This document shows, piece by piece, positions 1 to 6,301 of a stretch of 26,419 nt of DNA. The notes below the pieces were generated by a model. It saw only the letters and a list, made by a program, of their open reading frames with translations, was not told the DNA's origin and searched no databases. The stretch is from an uncultured Limnohabitans sp. (GTDB lineage: Bacteria; Pseudomonadota; Gammaproteobacteria; Burkholderiales; Burkholderiaceae_C): assembly GCA_937928195.1 (NCBI GenBank), contig CALEYZ010000156.1, positions 1 through 26,419 on the forward strand, given 5' to 3'. The translations under genes and the position numbers were made by a program. The stretch's first letter is position 1; each line of letters begins with the position of its first letter.

Positions 1-17
1 GTGTGCTCTTCCGATCT
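1..17. other. Illumina adapter remnant at contig end
   Basis: The first 17 bases, GTGTGCTCTTCCGATCT, are identical to the 3' end of the standard Illumina TruSeq read-2 adapter as I know it. The gyrB reading frame runs in phase down to base 18 and is genomic there; translating on into bases 1-17 would give unrelated residues. This is therefore library-preparation sequence left at an assembly end, not chromosome. Confidence 0.93.
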
Positions 18-510
18 GACGAACAACCAAACGCAGTGACTTGGACAGTGCATTCACGCAAGACACACCCACACCGTGCAAACCACCAGACACCTTGTAG
101 CTGTTTTGGTTGAACTTGCCACCCGCGTGCAATTCGGTCAACGCAATTTCAGCAGCACTGCGCTTGGGCTCGTGCTTGTCGTCCATCTTCACGCCGGTGG
201 GAATGCCGCGGCCGTTGTCGGTGACGCTGATGGAGTTGTCGGCGTGAATGGTGACGACGATGTCATCGCAGTGCCCCGCCAAAGCTTCGTCGATGGAGTT
301 GTCGACCACCTCAAACACCAAGTGGTGCAGACCGGTACCGTCGGACGTATCGCCGATGTACATGCCAGGGCGCTTGCGAACCGCTTCCAAGCCTTCCAAA
401 ATTTGAATCGAACCTTCACCATAACCCTCTGATGCGCCGGCTTGGTTGGTGTCGATGATGGGCTGAATCGTGGTGAACTCTTCGGCGCTTGGCTTGTTTT
501 CTTCGGTCAT
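18..510 (-). CDS. gyrB: DNA gyrase subunit B, N-terminal part (truncated by contig end)
   Basis: This is the first 164 codons of GyrB, the ATPase subunit of DNA gyrase, which introduces negative supercoils together with GyrA. The ATG is at 508-510, with a GAG-type ribosome site about 11 nt upstream. The GHKL ATPase motifs are visible: EVVDNSIDEA (N box, Asn binding Mg-ATP), DNGRGIP (G1 box) and GGLHGVGVS (G2 box near the break). Full GyrB proteins are about 800-870 residues, so roughly four fifths is missing to the left because the contig ends. The gene follows dnaA and dnaN in the same direction, the usual order at bacterial origins. Identification is secure; the truncation is technical, not a pseudogene. 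Confidence 0.96.
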
Positions 511-539
511 TTTTACTTTTCTCAATCTCTCGAATGGCC

Positions 540-565
540 GAAACCCGCGAATCAACGCGGGTTTC
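540..565 (-). terminator. Perfect 10-bp hairpin between dnaN and gyrB
   Basis: GAAACCCGCG (540-549) and CGCGGGTTTC (556-565) are perfect complements around a 6-nt loop. The element lies downstream of the dnaN stop and about 30 nt upstream of the gyrB start. There is no uridine tract after the stem in either direction, so it may be a weak or Rho-assisted terminator, a processing site, or a structure in the gyrB leader rather than a canonical intrinsic terminator. Confidence 0.4.
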
Positions 566-616
566 GAAAGGCTTATCTTGCGGCGTTTGTAACAACACCC
601 TCAAGCAGTTCAGGCC

Positions 617-1726
617 TTAAATGCGCATGGGCATCACCACATATTTGAACTGGTCGTTGTCGGGGATGGTGATGAGTGCAGAGCTGTTGGCGTCGGCCAA
701 ATCAATGCGCACCATGTCTTGGCCCATGTTGGTGAGCACATCGATGATGTAGGTCACGTTGAAACCAATTTCAATGCTGTCACCACCGTAGTCAATGTCG
801 AGTTCATCCACGGCTTCTTCTTGCTCGGCGTTGGTCGAGGCCACACGCAAAGTACCGGGGTCCAAATTGAGGCGAACGCCTTTGAATTTGTCGCTGGTGA
901 GAATGGCGGTGCGCTGCAAGCACGACAACAAGGCTTGACGACCCAGCGTCAAATTGTTGCGATGGCCTTTGGGGATGACGCGGTTGTAATCGGGGAACTT
1001 ACCTTCCACGAGTTTGGTCACAAACTCCATGCCACCAAAACTGAACTTGGCTTGGTTGTTGGCAAACTGCATGTCGATGGCACCTTCAGCATCGCTGAGC
1101 AAGCGCTGCATTTCGAGCACGGTTTTACGCGGCAAGATGACTTCTTGTTTGTTGGGCACATCGGTGTCCAAGGTGGCGGACGCGAATGCCAAACGGTGGC
1201 CATCGGTGGACACCAAAGACAACTGCTTGCCTTCGGCCACAAACAAAATACCGTTGAGGTAATAGCGGATGTCGTGCACGGCCATGGCAAAAGAAACTTG
1301 GCTGAGCAACTGCTTCAAAGTTTTTTGCGGAATGCTGAACACGGGGCCAAAGCTGGCGGCTTCTTGCACCAGCGGGAAATCTTCGGCAGGCAAAGTCTGC
1401 AACGTGAACTTGGATTTGCCACCCTTCAAAATCAGTTTGCTTTGGCTGGACTCCAAGCTCACGGTTTGATCAGAAGGCATGGTGCGCAAAATGTCGATCA
1501 GTTTGCGTGCACCCACGGTGGTCGTGAAGTCGCCGGCGTCACCGTCCATTTCGGCGGTGGTGCGAATTTGAATTTCCAGATCGCTGGTGGTCAACTGCAA
1601 TGCTTTGCCGGTTTTGCGAATCAGCACATTGGCCAAAACAGGCAATGTGTGACGACGTTCCACAATGCCGGAAACGGATTGCAAAACAGACAGCAATTTG
1701 TCTTGGGTGGCCTTCAGTACGATCAT
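617..1726 (-). CDS. dnaN: DNA polymerase III beta sliding clamp
   Basis: This 369-residue protein is the ring-shaped processivity clamp that tethers DNA polymerase III to DNA and recruits other repair and replication factors. Length matches the family (366-370). The N terminus (MIVLKATQDKLL), the central RLAFAS/YNRVIP regions and the C terminus ending MPMRI, which belongs to the peptide-binding pocket of the third clamp domain, are all typical. An AGAGGA ribosome site lies about 6 nt before the ATG. It sits 194 bp downstream of dnaA and 106 bp upstream of gyrB, all leftward, as in most bacterial origin regions. An imperfect inverted repeat in its leader (1743-1773) may influence its expression. 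Nothing appears broken. Confidence 0.97.
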   Translation of the reverse strand: MIVLKATQDKLLSVLQSVSGIVERRHTLPVLANVLIRKTGKALQLTTSDLEIQIRTTAEMDGDAGDFTTTVGARKLIDILRTMPSDQTVSLESSQSKLILKGGKSKFTLQTLPAEDFPLVQEAASFGPVFSIPQKTLKQLLSQVSFAMAVHDIRYYLNGILFVAEGKQLSLVSTDGHRLAFASATLDTDVPNKQEVILPRKTVLEMQRLLSDAEGAIDMQFANNQAKFSFGGMEFVTKLVEGKFPDYNRVIPKGHRNNLTLGRQALLSCLQRTAILTSDKFKGVRLNLDPGTLRVASTNAEQEEAVDELDIDYGGDSIEIGFNVTYIIDVLTNMGQDMVRIDLADANSSALITIPDNDQFKYVVMPMRI

Positions 1727-1742
1727 GTCTTCCTCTGTTTTC

Positions 1743-1773
1743 GGGGGGTCCCAATTTGGATTTTGGGAGCCCC
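1743..1773 (-). promoter_or_regulatory. Imperfect inverted repeat in the dnaN leader
   Basis: GGGGTCCCAA (1745-1754) pairs with TTGGGAGCCCC (1763-1773) apart from one extra G, giving a GC-rich stem about 17 nt upstream of the dnaN start codon. It lies in the 194-bp dnaA-dnaN gap (1727-1920), which also holds a 7-bp TTGGCCA/TGGCCAA hairpin (1843-1861) just below the dnaA stop. No consensus DnaA box or convincing sigma-70 promoter was found there. The function is unknown; an mRNA structure limiting dnaN translation or a weak terminator are both possible. Confidence 0.35.
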
Positions 1774-1920
1774 TAGATTTTCGCTGATTTTTGACCTCAA
1801 ATTGCTCTTTTGACCGCTTAATTCAGCATTCTTTAGGGGGGCTTGGCCACCCTCTGGCCAAAGGCGTTTTGGACCGGCGTATCAATGGTGCCCCAACAGC
1901 CCTGAGCCGGACTGCCAAAG

Positions 1921-3321
1921 TCAGCCTTTGAGGGTTTGCTCCAGAACGTGCAATTGCTGGTTCAACTCGGTCAATTGTTGACGCTCAGCACTGATTTTGC
2001 GCACGGCATGGAGCACCGTGGTGTGGTCGCGGCCGCCAAACAACTCGCCAATCTCGGGCAAGCTCTTTTGGGTCAATTCTTTGGCCAAGTACATGGCAAT
2101 TTGTCGCGGCCGTGCAATGCTGGCTGGCCGTTTTTTGGAATACATGTCGGCGACCTTGATCTTGTAGTAATCGGCCACCGTTTTTTGGATGTTCTCCACG
2201 CTGATCTGGCGGTTTTGAATCGACAGCAAGTCGCGCAAAGCTTCACGCGCCAGTTGAATGGAAATTTCTTTCTGATTGAACCGTGAATACGCCAAGATTT
2301 TGCGCAAAGCGCCTTCCAGCTCACGCACGTTGGAGCGCACGTTCTTGGCCACAAAGAAGGCCACCTCTTCAGGCATCACACTGCCTTCGCTGATGGCTTT
2401 GTTGATCAGAATGGCCACCCGCATTTCAAGCTCGGGGGGCTCGATGGCCACCGTTAAACCCGAGTCAAAGCGCGACACCAAACGCTCGTGAATGTCGGCC
2501 AAACCTTTGGGATAGGTGTCGCTGGTCATCACGATGTGCGATTTTTTGGCCAGAAGCGCTTCAAAGGCATTGAAGAATTCTTCTTGGGTGCGATCTTTGT
2601 TGGCAAAGAACTGCACATCGTCAATCAACAGCAAATCAAGTGAATGATAACGGTGCTTGAATTCATCAAAAGTTTTGCGTTGATAAGCTTTAACCACATC
2701 CGATACAAATTGTTCGGCATGAATGTAGAGAACTTTGGCATCAGGCCTGTCGGCCAACAATTTATTGCCCACCGCATGAACCAAGTGTGTCTTGCCCAAA
2801 CCCACGCCACCATAAATAAACAGTGGGTTGTAAAGGTGGCCTGGCATGGTGGCCACGTGCATGGCTGCGGCACGCGCCATGCGATTGGCAGAGCCTTCGA
2901 CCAAGGTGTCAAATGTCAGCGCGGTGTTCAGTCGATGGCGGTGACCATCGGCAGGCGCCTCGTCGGGCACTTCGGCCACTTCAGGGCGTGCCTCTAAAGC
3001 AGCCTTTGCCATTGAAAATGCAGTTTTTCCCTGGGCTTCTCTGGTAGCAAGCGCTAACTCAATTTGAATTTTCTGACCGTGCAAGCGCGACAAGACATCG
3101 GCCAATTTGGCGCTGTACTGCGCCCGAATCCAATCTAATTTAAAGCGATTGGCCACATACAGAGTGACCTTAGACAAGTCTTCAGAAACCTGTGCGGTAA
3201 GAGGTTTGATCCAAGTGTTGAATTGCTGCTCCGGCATTTCCTGCGAGAGCTCATCCAAGCAAACTTGCCACAATGCTTGGCCTGCTTCGTCTGCATCATG
3301 AGGGTGCTGTCCGTTGCTCAT
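1921..3321 (-). CDS. dnaA: Chromosomal replication initiator protein DnaA
   Basis: DnaA binds DnaA boxes at oriC, oligomerises with ATP and melts the origin. The 466-residue sequence shows all four domains: an N-terminal DnaB-contacting domain I (about 15-95), a variable linker (about 95-135), the AAA+ core with Walker A GGVGLGKT (171-178) and Walker B LLIDDVQF, and the C-terminal DNA-binding domain with the signature GGRDHTTVLHAVRKI. The start codon at 3321 gives the expected N terminus and has an AAGG about 9 nt upstream. The gene reads leftward away from the presumed origin, ahead of dnaN and gyrB. A perfect DnaA box in its upstream region suggests autoregulation, which is common for this gene. 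It appears intact. Confidence 0.98.
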   Translation of the reverse strand: MSNGQHPHDADEAGQALWQVCLDELSQEMPEQQFNTWIKPLTAQVSEDLSKVTLYVANRFKLDWIRAQYSAKLADVLSRLHGQKIQIELALATREAQGKTAFSMAKAALEARPEVAEVPDEAPADGHRHRLNTALTFDTLVEGSANRMARAAAMHVATMPGHLYNPLFIYGGVGLGKTHLVHAVGNKLLADRPDAKVLYIHAEQFVSDVVKAYQRKTFDEFKHRYHSLDLLLIDDVQFFANKDRTQEEFFNAFEALLAKKSHIVMTSDTYPKGLADIHERLVSRFDSGLTVAIEPPELEMRVAILINKAISEGSVMPEEVAFFVAKNVRSNVRELEGALRKILAYSRFNQKEISIQLAREALRDLLSIQNRQISVENIQKTVADYYKIKVADMYSKKRPASIARPRQIAMYLAKELTQKSLPEIGELFGGRDHTTVLHAVRKISAERQQLTELNQQLHVLEQTLKG

Positions 3322-3386
3322 GCGTTATGGCCTTGGGTGTGGACAGTTTGAAGATTCATGGCGTTCAAAATCACTTTATCAAGAGT

Positions 3387-3395
3387 TTATCCACA
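3387..3395 (+). promoter_or_regulatory. Consensus DnaA box
   Basis: The sequence TTATCCACA is an exact match to the DnaA-box consensus. It lies 66 bp upstream of the dnaA start codon and downstream of a possible dnaA -10 element, so DnaA bound here could act both in origin function and in repression of its own gene. Confidence 0.7.
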
Positions 3396-3480
3396 TGCAA
3401 AACGAAGGGCGTGGGGCGATCATAAACCAGAATATTTGAACTGAAACACGGATTTTTTCTGGCCTGCTGGGGCCTAGGGT

Positions 3481-3509
3481 TTGCCAGCCCCCAGAAAGTT
3501 TGCGATAAT
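3481..3509 (+). promoter_or_regulatory. Sigma-70 promoter for rpmH-rnpA
   Basis: TTGCCA (3481-3486, 5 of 6 to the -35 consensus) is separated by exactly 17 bp from GATAAT (3504-3509, 5 of 6 to the -10). It is preceded by TGC, an extended -10 feature. Transcription would begin near 3516, just before a leader hairpin. This is the best-looking promoter in the window and suits a ribosomal protein gene. Confidence 0.72.
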
Positions 3510-3518
3510 CGCCGGTTT

Positions 3519-3548
3519 CCTCCAAAAAGAACCATGTGGTTTTGGAGG
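3519..3548 (+). promoter_or_regulatory. rpmH leader hairpin
   Basis: CCTCCAAAA (3519-3527) and TTTTGGAGG (3540-3548) form a perfect 9-bp inverted repeat, with a possible inner ACC/GGT pair. It would lie at the very 5' end of the rpmH transcript, about 24 nt ahead of the start codon. There is no U-tract, so it is not an intrinsic terminator. mRNA stabilisation or translational control is possible. Confidence 0.45.
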
Positions 3549-3571
3549 GCTGTTATCAGGAACGACTCAAA

Positions 3572-3706
3572 ATGAAACGCACTTACCAACCTTCTAAAAC
3601 ACGCCGCGCACGTACACACGGCTTTTTGGTCCGCATGAAAACACGTGGCGGCCGTGCTGTGATCAACGCACGTCGCGCCAAAGGCCGTAAGCGTTTGGCC
3701 GCTTAA
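3572..3706 (+). CDS. rpmH: 50S ribosomal protein L34
   Basis: This 44-codon gene encodes ribosomal protein L34 of the large subunit, a very basic peptide buried in 23S rRNA. Its sequence begins MKRTYQPSKTRRARTHGF and ends RRAKGRKRLAA; both are hallmark L34 segments, and 44-46 residues is the normal length. An AGGAA ribosome site lies about 10 nt before the ATG. A strong sigma-70 promoter (3481-3509) and a leader hairpin precede it. It opens the rightward operon rpmH-rnpA-yidD-yidC, which is conserved next to dnaA in most bacteria. It is intact. Confidence 0.98.
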   Translation: MKRTYQPSKTRRARTHGFLVRMKTRGGRAVINARRAKGRKRLAA

Positions 3707-3727
3707 TCGCAGCAAGTCACCGCTAAG

Positions 3728-3783
3728 CAGCAGCCAATTCAAAGCAGCCGCGTGAGCCTAGCCCTCCCATGGCTTGGCTGCTG
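3728..3783 (+). repeat. Long-spaced inverted repeat between rpmH and rnpA
   Basis: CAGCAGCCAA (3728-3737) and TTGGCTGCTG (3774-3783) are perfect 10-bp complements separated by 36 nt. The structure fills the rpmH-rnpA gap and ends 25 nt before the rnpA GTG start. It could lower rnpA expression relative to rpmH by partial termination or by occluding translation, or mark a processing site. No U-tract follows. Confidence 0.4.
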
Positions 3784-3808
3784 AGCAAGTTCATGACTCG
3801 GCAGTGGT

Positions 3809-4231
3809 GTGCAGCGTTTAAAAACCCGCCCTCAATTCCAGGCCGCCCTTGCCGGCGGCACGGTTTCTCGTACGCCACATTTCGCGTTGCATCGTCTTAA
3901 CTTGCCTGAAAGCAAACCTCAGACCTTGGCCGAATCTGCTAGCGAATCTGACGGACTCAGCGCCCCCCTCTTTCATTCTTCAGATGTTTGGCTTGGCGCC
4001 ATGGTGCCCAAGCGATGGGCCAAGCGTGCCGTCACGCGCAATGCCATCAAACGTCAAATCTATGCCATCAGTGCACAGTTTGAAGCACGGCTGCCTTGTG
4101 CAGCGCACGTGGTTCGTCTGCGCTCAGGCTTTGACCGCCAACAATTCATCAGCGCCACCTCACCCATGCTCAAACTTGCTGTTCGGCAAGAACTTGCGCA
4201 ATTGTTTGAACGTGCGGCTAACAAGTCATGA
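3809..4231 (+). CDS. rnpA: Ribonuclease P protein component
   Basis: This 140-residue basic protein is the cofactor of the RNase P ribozyme, which removes 5' leaders from tRNA precursors. The family signature is clear as PKRWAKRAVTRNAIKRQI (about residues 68-85), the RNR-type RNA-binding segment. The GTG at 3809 is chosen because it yields the expected MQRLKTRPQFQ start; a nearby ATG at 3793 is out of frame. No good Shine-Dalgarno sequence is visible, and a large inverted repeat sits just upstream, so translation may be weak or structurally controlled. The protein is slightly long for the family because of an insertion around residues 35-55 (PESKPQTLAESASESDG). Its stop overlaps the yidD start as ATGA. 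Confidence 0.94.
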   Translation: MQRLKTRPQFQAALAGGTVSRTPHFALHRLNLPESKPQTLAESASESDGLSAPLFHSSDVWLGAMVPKRWAKRAVTRNAIKRQIYAISAQFEARLPCAAHVVRLRSGFDRQQFISATSPMLKLAVRQELAQLFERAANKS

Positions 4232-4512
4232 TCCAACAGCTATTGATCGGCATTGTGAAAGGTTATCGCCTTTTTCTCAGCCCTTGGTTAGGATCTGCTT
4301 GTCGGTTTGAGCCTACCTGTTCTATGTATGCGCTGGATGCACTCCAGCAACATGGCGCAAGTGTTGGCAGCTACCTCACCCTCAAACGTTTAGGCCGTTG
4401 CCACCCTTGGTGCAATGGCGGTCACGACCCGGTGCCCGAACAGGCTCCCAAGTGGCTTTCACGTTTGTTGCATCACCCGTTAACTCACCCCACTTCGAAG
4501 AAGTCTTCATGA
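4228..4512 (+). CDS. yidD: Membrane protein insertion efficiency factor YidD
   Basis: YidD is a small amphipathic, membrane-associated protein that assists YidC/Sec-dependent insertion of inner-membrane proteins. The 94 residues include the conserved SPWLGSACRFEPTCSMYALD segment and the GRCHPWCNGGHDPVP segment, with the family's spaced cysteines. It overlaps rnpA upstream and yidC downstream by the four bases ATGA on both sides, which points to translational coupling within the rpmH-rnpA-yidD-yidC operon. The C-terminal tail after VPEQAPKW is not conserved in the family and mostly reflects reading up to the yidC start. It appears intact. Confidence 0.95.
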   Translation: MIQQLLIGIVKGYRLFLSPWLGSACRFEPTCSMYALDALQQHGASVGSYLTLKRLGRCHPWCNGGHDPVPEQAPKWLSRLLHHPLTHPTSKKSS

Positions 4513-6194
4513 ACGATATTCGCCGCACCTTTCTATGGGTCATTTTTGGCTTCTCCATGGTTCTGCTTTGGGACCAATGGCAGATTTACAACGGCCACAA
4601 AGCCACCTTCTTCCCCAAACCCACCAGCGCCACCGCACCTGCCGCGAACGCCGCAACACCGGCCGGCGTGCCCGTGGCCAGCGCACCCACGGCCGCAGCA
4701 CCCGCAGGTCCTGCGCAAGTGCCTGGCGTTGCAAACCCTGCGATTGCAACACCGCGCGAGCGCATTGAAGTCAGCACCGATGTCTTGAAGCTCAGCTTTG
4801 ACACCGAAGGCGGCTCTTTGGTGCGTTCAGAGTTTGTGAAATACGGCGACTTGCAAGACAAGGCCAAGCCTTTCGTGTTGCTCGACGAAAGCAAAGCGCG
4901 CGTGTATGTGGCGCAAACCGGCCTGATCGGCGGCGCTTTTGCATCGCATAAAACACCCATGAAATTCACTGGCGAGCGCACCTTGAAAGAAGGCCAGAAC
5001 GAGTTGAGTTTGAAGTTTGAATCTGCCGATGTCGGCGGTTTCAAATTGGTCAAAACCTACACCCTCACGCGCGGCAGCTACGCCGTGAAAGTCGCTCACC
5101 AAGTCATCAACACTGGCAATGTTGCCGCATCACCTCAGTTGTATGTTCAGCTGGTGCGTGATGGCAACAAGCCCGACGGCGAGTCTTCTTTCTACTCCAC
5201 CTTCACAGGCCCAGCGGTTTACACCGATGCCAAGAAGTACCAAAAAATCGAATTCACCGACATCGAAAAGAACAAGGCTGATTTCGAGAAAACAACGCAG
5301 CAAGGCTACGTGGCCATGGTGCAACACTACTTTGCGTCCGCATGGGTTTTGCCGGCCAACACAGCACGTGAAAACTTTGCACGCAAGGTCGACAACAACT
5401 TGTATGCCGTTGGCATGATCACGCCCTTCAGCGAAGTGGCCCCCGGTCAAACCAAAACATTGGACGCCACTTTGTTTGTCGGCCCCCAAGAAGAAAAAAT
5501 GCTGGAGGTGATCACACCCGGTTTGGAACTGGTCAAGGACTATGGCTGGCTCACCGTGTTGGCCAAGCCTTTGTATTGGTTGCTCGACCGCCTGTTCAGC
5601 TTTTTGCACAACTGGGGCTGGTCCATCATGGCCTTGGTGGTTTTGCTGAAGTTGGCGTTCTACTGGCTCAATGCCAAGGCTTACGCCAGCATGGCCAAAA
5701 TGAAGGCCATCAACCCCCGCATCATGGAAATGCGTGAGCGCAACAAAGACAACCCACAGCAAATGCAGCAAGAGATGATGCGCATTTACCGTGAAGAGAA
5801 AGTCAACCCCATGGGCGGTTGCTTCCCCATCATGATCCAGATTCCGGTGTTCATTGCCTTGTACTGGGTGCTCTTGTCTTCCGTTGAAATGCGCAATGCA
5901 CCTTGGATTGGCTGGATTCACGATTTGTCTGCACCCGATCCTTACTTCATCCTGCCCGTGGTCATGACCTTGTCCACCTTGCTGCAAACGGCACTCAACC
6001 CCGCGCCGCCAGACCCCATGCAAGCCAAGATGATGTGGTTCATGCCTCTCATTTTCAGCGTGATGTTCTTCTTCTTCCCCTCGGGCCTGGTGCTGTATTG
6101 GATTACCAACAACATCTTGTCGATTGCGCAGCAGTGGGTCATCAACACACGCATGGGTGTACCGCCACAGTTCAATCTGCCAAAATTCAATTGA
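4509..6194 (+). CDS. yidC: Membrane protein insertase YidC (Oxa1 family)
   Basis: YidC inserts and folds inner-membrane proteins, alone or with SecYEG. From the ATG at 4509 it is 561 residues, normal for proteobacteria. It has an N-terminal membrane anchor (about 7-22), an Ala/Pro-rich linker (about 35-75), the large periplasmic P1 domain (about 80-340) and the five-helix Oxa1 core. That core includes NPMGGCFPIMIQIPVFIALYW (abridged) and a hydrophilic cytoplasmic loop rich in Met, Lys and Gln. An upstream in-frame start at 4398 is rejected because it lies inside yidD and adds non-homologous residues before MNDIRRTFLW. The ATGA overlap with yidD indicates coupling. Two hairpins follow the stop. 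Confidence 0.97.
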   Translation: MNDIRRTFLWVIFGFSMVLLWDQWQIYNGHKATFFPKPTSATAPAANAATPAGVPVASAPTAAAPAGPAQVPGVANPAIATPRERIEVSTDVLKLSFDTEGGSLVRSEFVKYGDLQDKAKPFVLLDESKARVYVAQTGLIGGAFASHKTPMKFTGERTLKEGQNELSLKFESADVGGFKLVKTYTLTRGSYAVKVAHQVINTGNVAASPQLYVQLVRDGNKPDGESSFYSTFTGPAVYTDAKKYQKIEFTDIEKNKADFEKTTQQGYVAMVQHYFASAWVLPANTARENFARKVDNNLYAVGMITPFSEVAPGQTKTLDATLFVGPQEEKMLEVITPGLELVKDYGWLTVLAKPLYWLLDRLFSFLHNWGWSIMALVVLLKLAFYWLNAKAYASMAKMKAINPRIMEMRERNKDNPQQMQQEMMRIYREEKVNPMGGCFPIMIQIPVFIALYWVLLSSVEMRNAPWIGWIHDLSAPDPYFILPVVMTLSTLLQTALNPAPPDPMQAKMMWFMPLIFSVMFFFFPSGLVLYWITNNILSIAQQWVINTRMGVPPQFNLPKFN

Positions 6195-6204
6195 GCCAAT
6201 GACC

Positions 6205-6230
6205 TTCAACTCAGTTCGCGCTGAGTTGAA
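6205..6230 (+). terminator. First of two tandem hairpins after yidC
   Basis: TTCAACTCAG (6205-6214) and CTGAGTTGAA (6221-6230) form a perfect 10-bp stem with a 6-nt loop, 10 nt past the yidC stop. No U-tract follows, so alone it is not a classical intrinsic terminator. With the second hairpin it probably defines the 3' end or protects the operon mRNA. Confidence 0.5.
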
Positions 6231-6237
6231 CCCTCTC

Positions 6238-6265
6238 CAACAGGGCCGCTCATGCGGCCCTGTTG
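6238..6265 (+). terminator. Second tandem hairpin before mnmE
   Basis: CAACAGGGCCGC (6238-6249) and GCGGCCCTGTTG (6254-6265) make a perfect 12-bp GC-rich stem closed by the 4-nt loop TCAT. It is followed only by CTTTG, a poor U-tract. It is the most stable structure in the yidC-mnmE gap and probably attenuates or ends the rpmH-yidC transcript. Confidence 0.6.
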
Positions 6266-6301
6266 CTTTGAAACTCACACATTCCTCTTCGCAAGCACAC
6301 C

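Larger units (their letters stand above)
3322..3571. other. Candidate oriC / dnaA-rpmH intergenic region
   Basis: This 250-bp gap separates leftward dnaA-dnaN-gyrB from rightward rpmH-rnpA-yidD-yidC, the layout typical of bacterial replication origins. It contains a perfect DnaA box (3387-3395), a two-mismatch box TTATCAAGA (3376-3384) 11 bp away in the same orientation, and a degenerate reverse box TGTGGACAG (3338-3346). AT-rich patches flank these, for example around 3363-3392 and 3421-3458. A minus-strand TATGAT (complement of 3419-3424) could be the dnaA -10. The low number of good boxes means this could be only part of the origin, so the oriC assignment is inferred mainly from gene order. 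Confidence 0.5.

Noticed and set aside
719..1813. Long plus-strand reading frame of 364 codons opposite dnaN
   Set aside because: It is antisense to the secure dnaN gene, has no recognisable domain, and its composition (His/Gln/Gly-rich) is that of a shadow frame.
1727..1920. oriC in the dnaA-dnaN gap
   Set aside because: It contains AT-rich stretches but no consensus DnaA box on either strand.
4398..4508. N-terminal extension of yidC
   Set aside because: It lies within yidD in another frame; homology begins at the ATG at 4509, which overlaps the yidD stop as ATGA.
5130..6278. Minus-strand reading frame of 382 codons opposite yidC
   Set aside because: It is the reverse-strand shadow of yidC, rich in His, Gln and Gly, with no motif, ribosome site or promoter.
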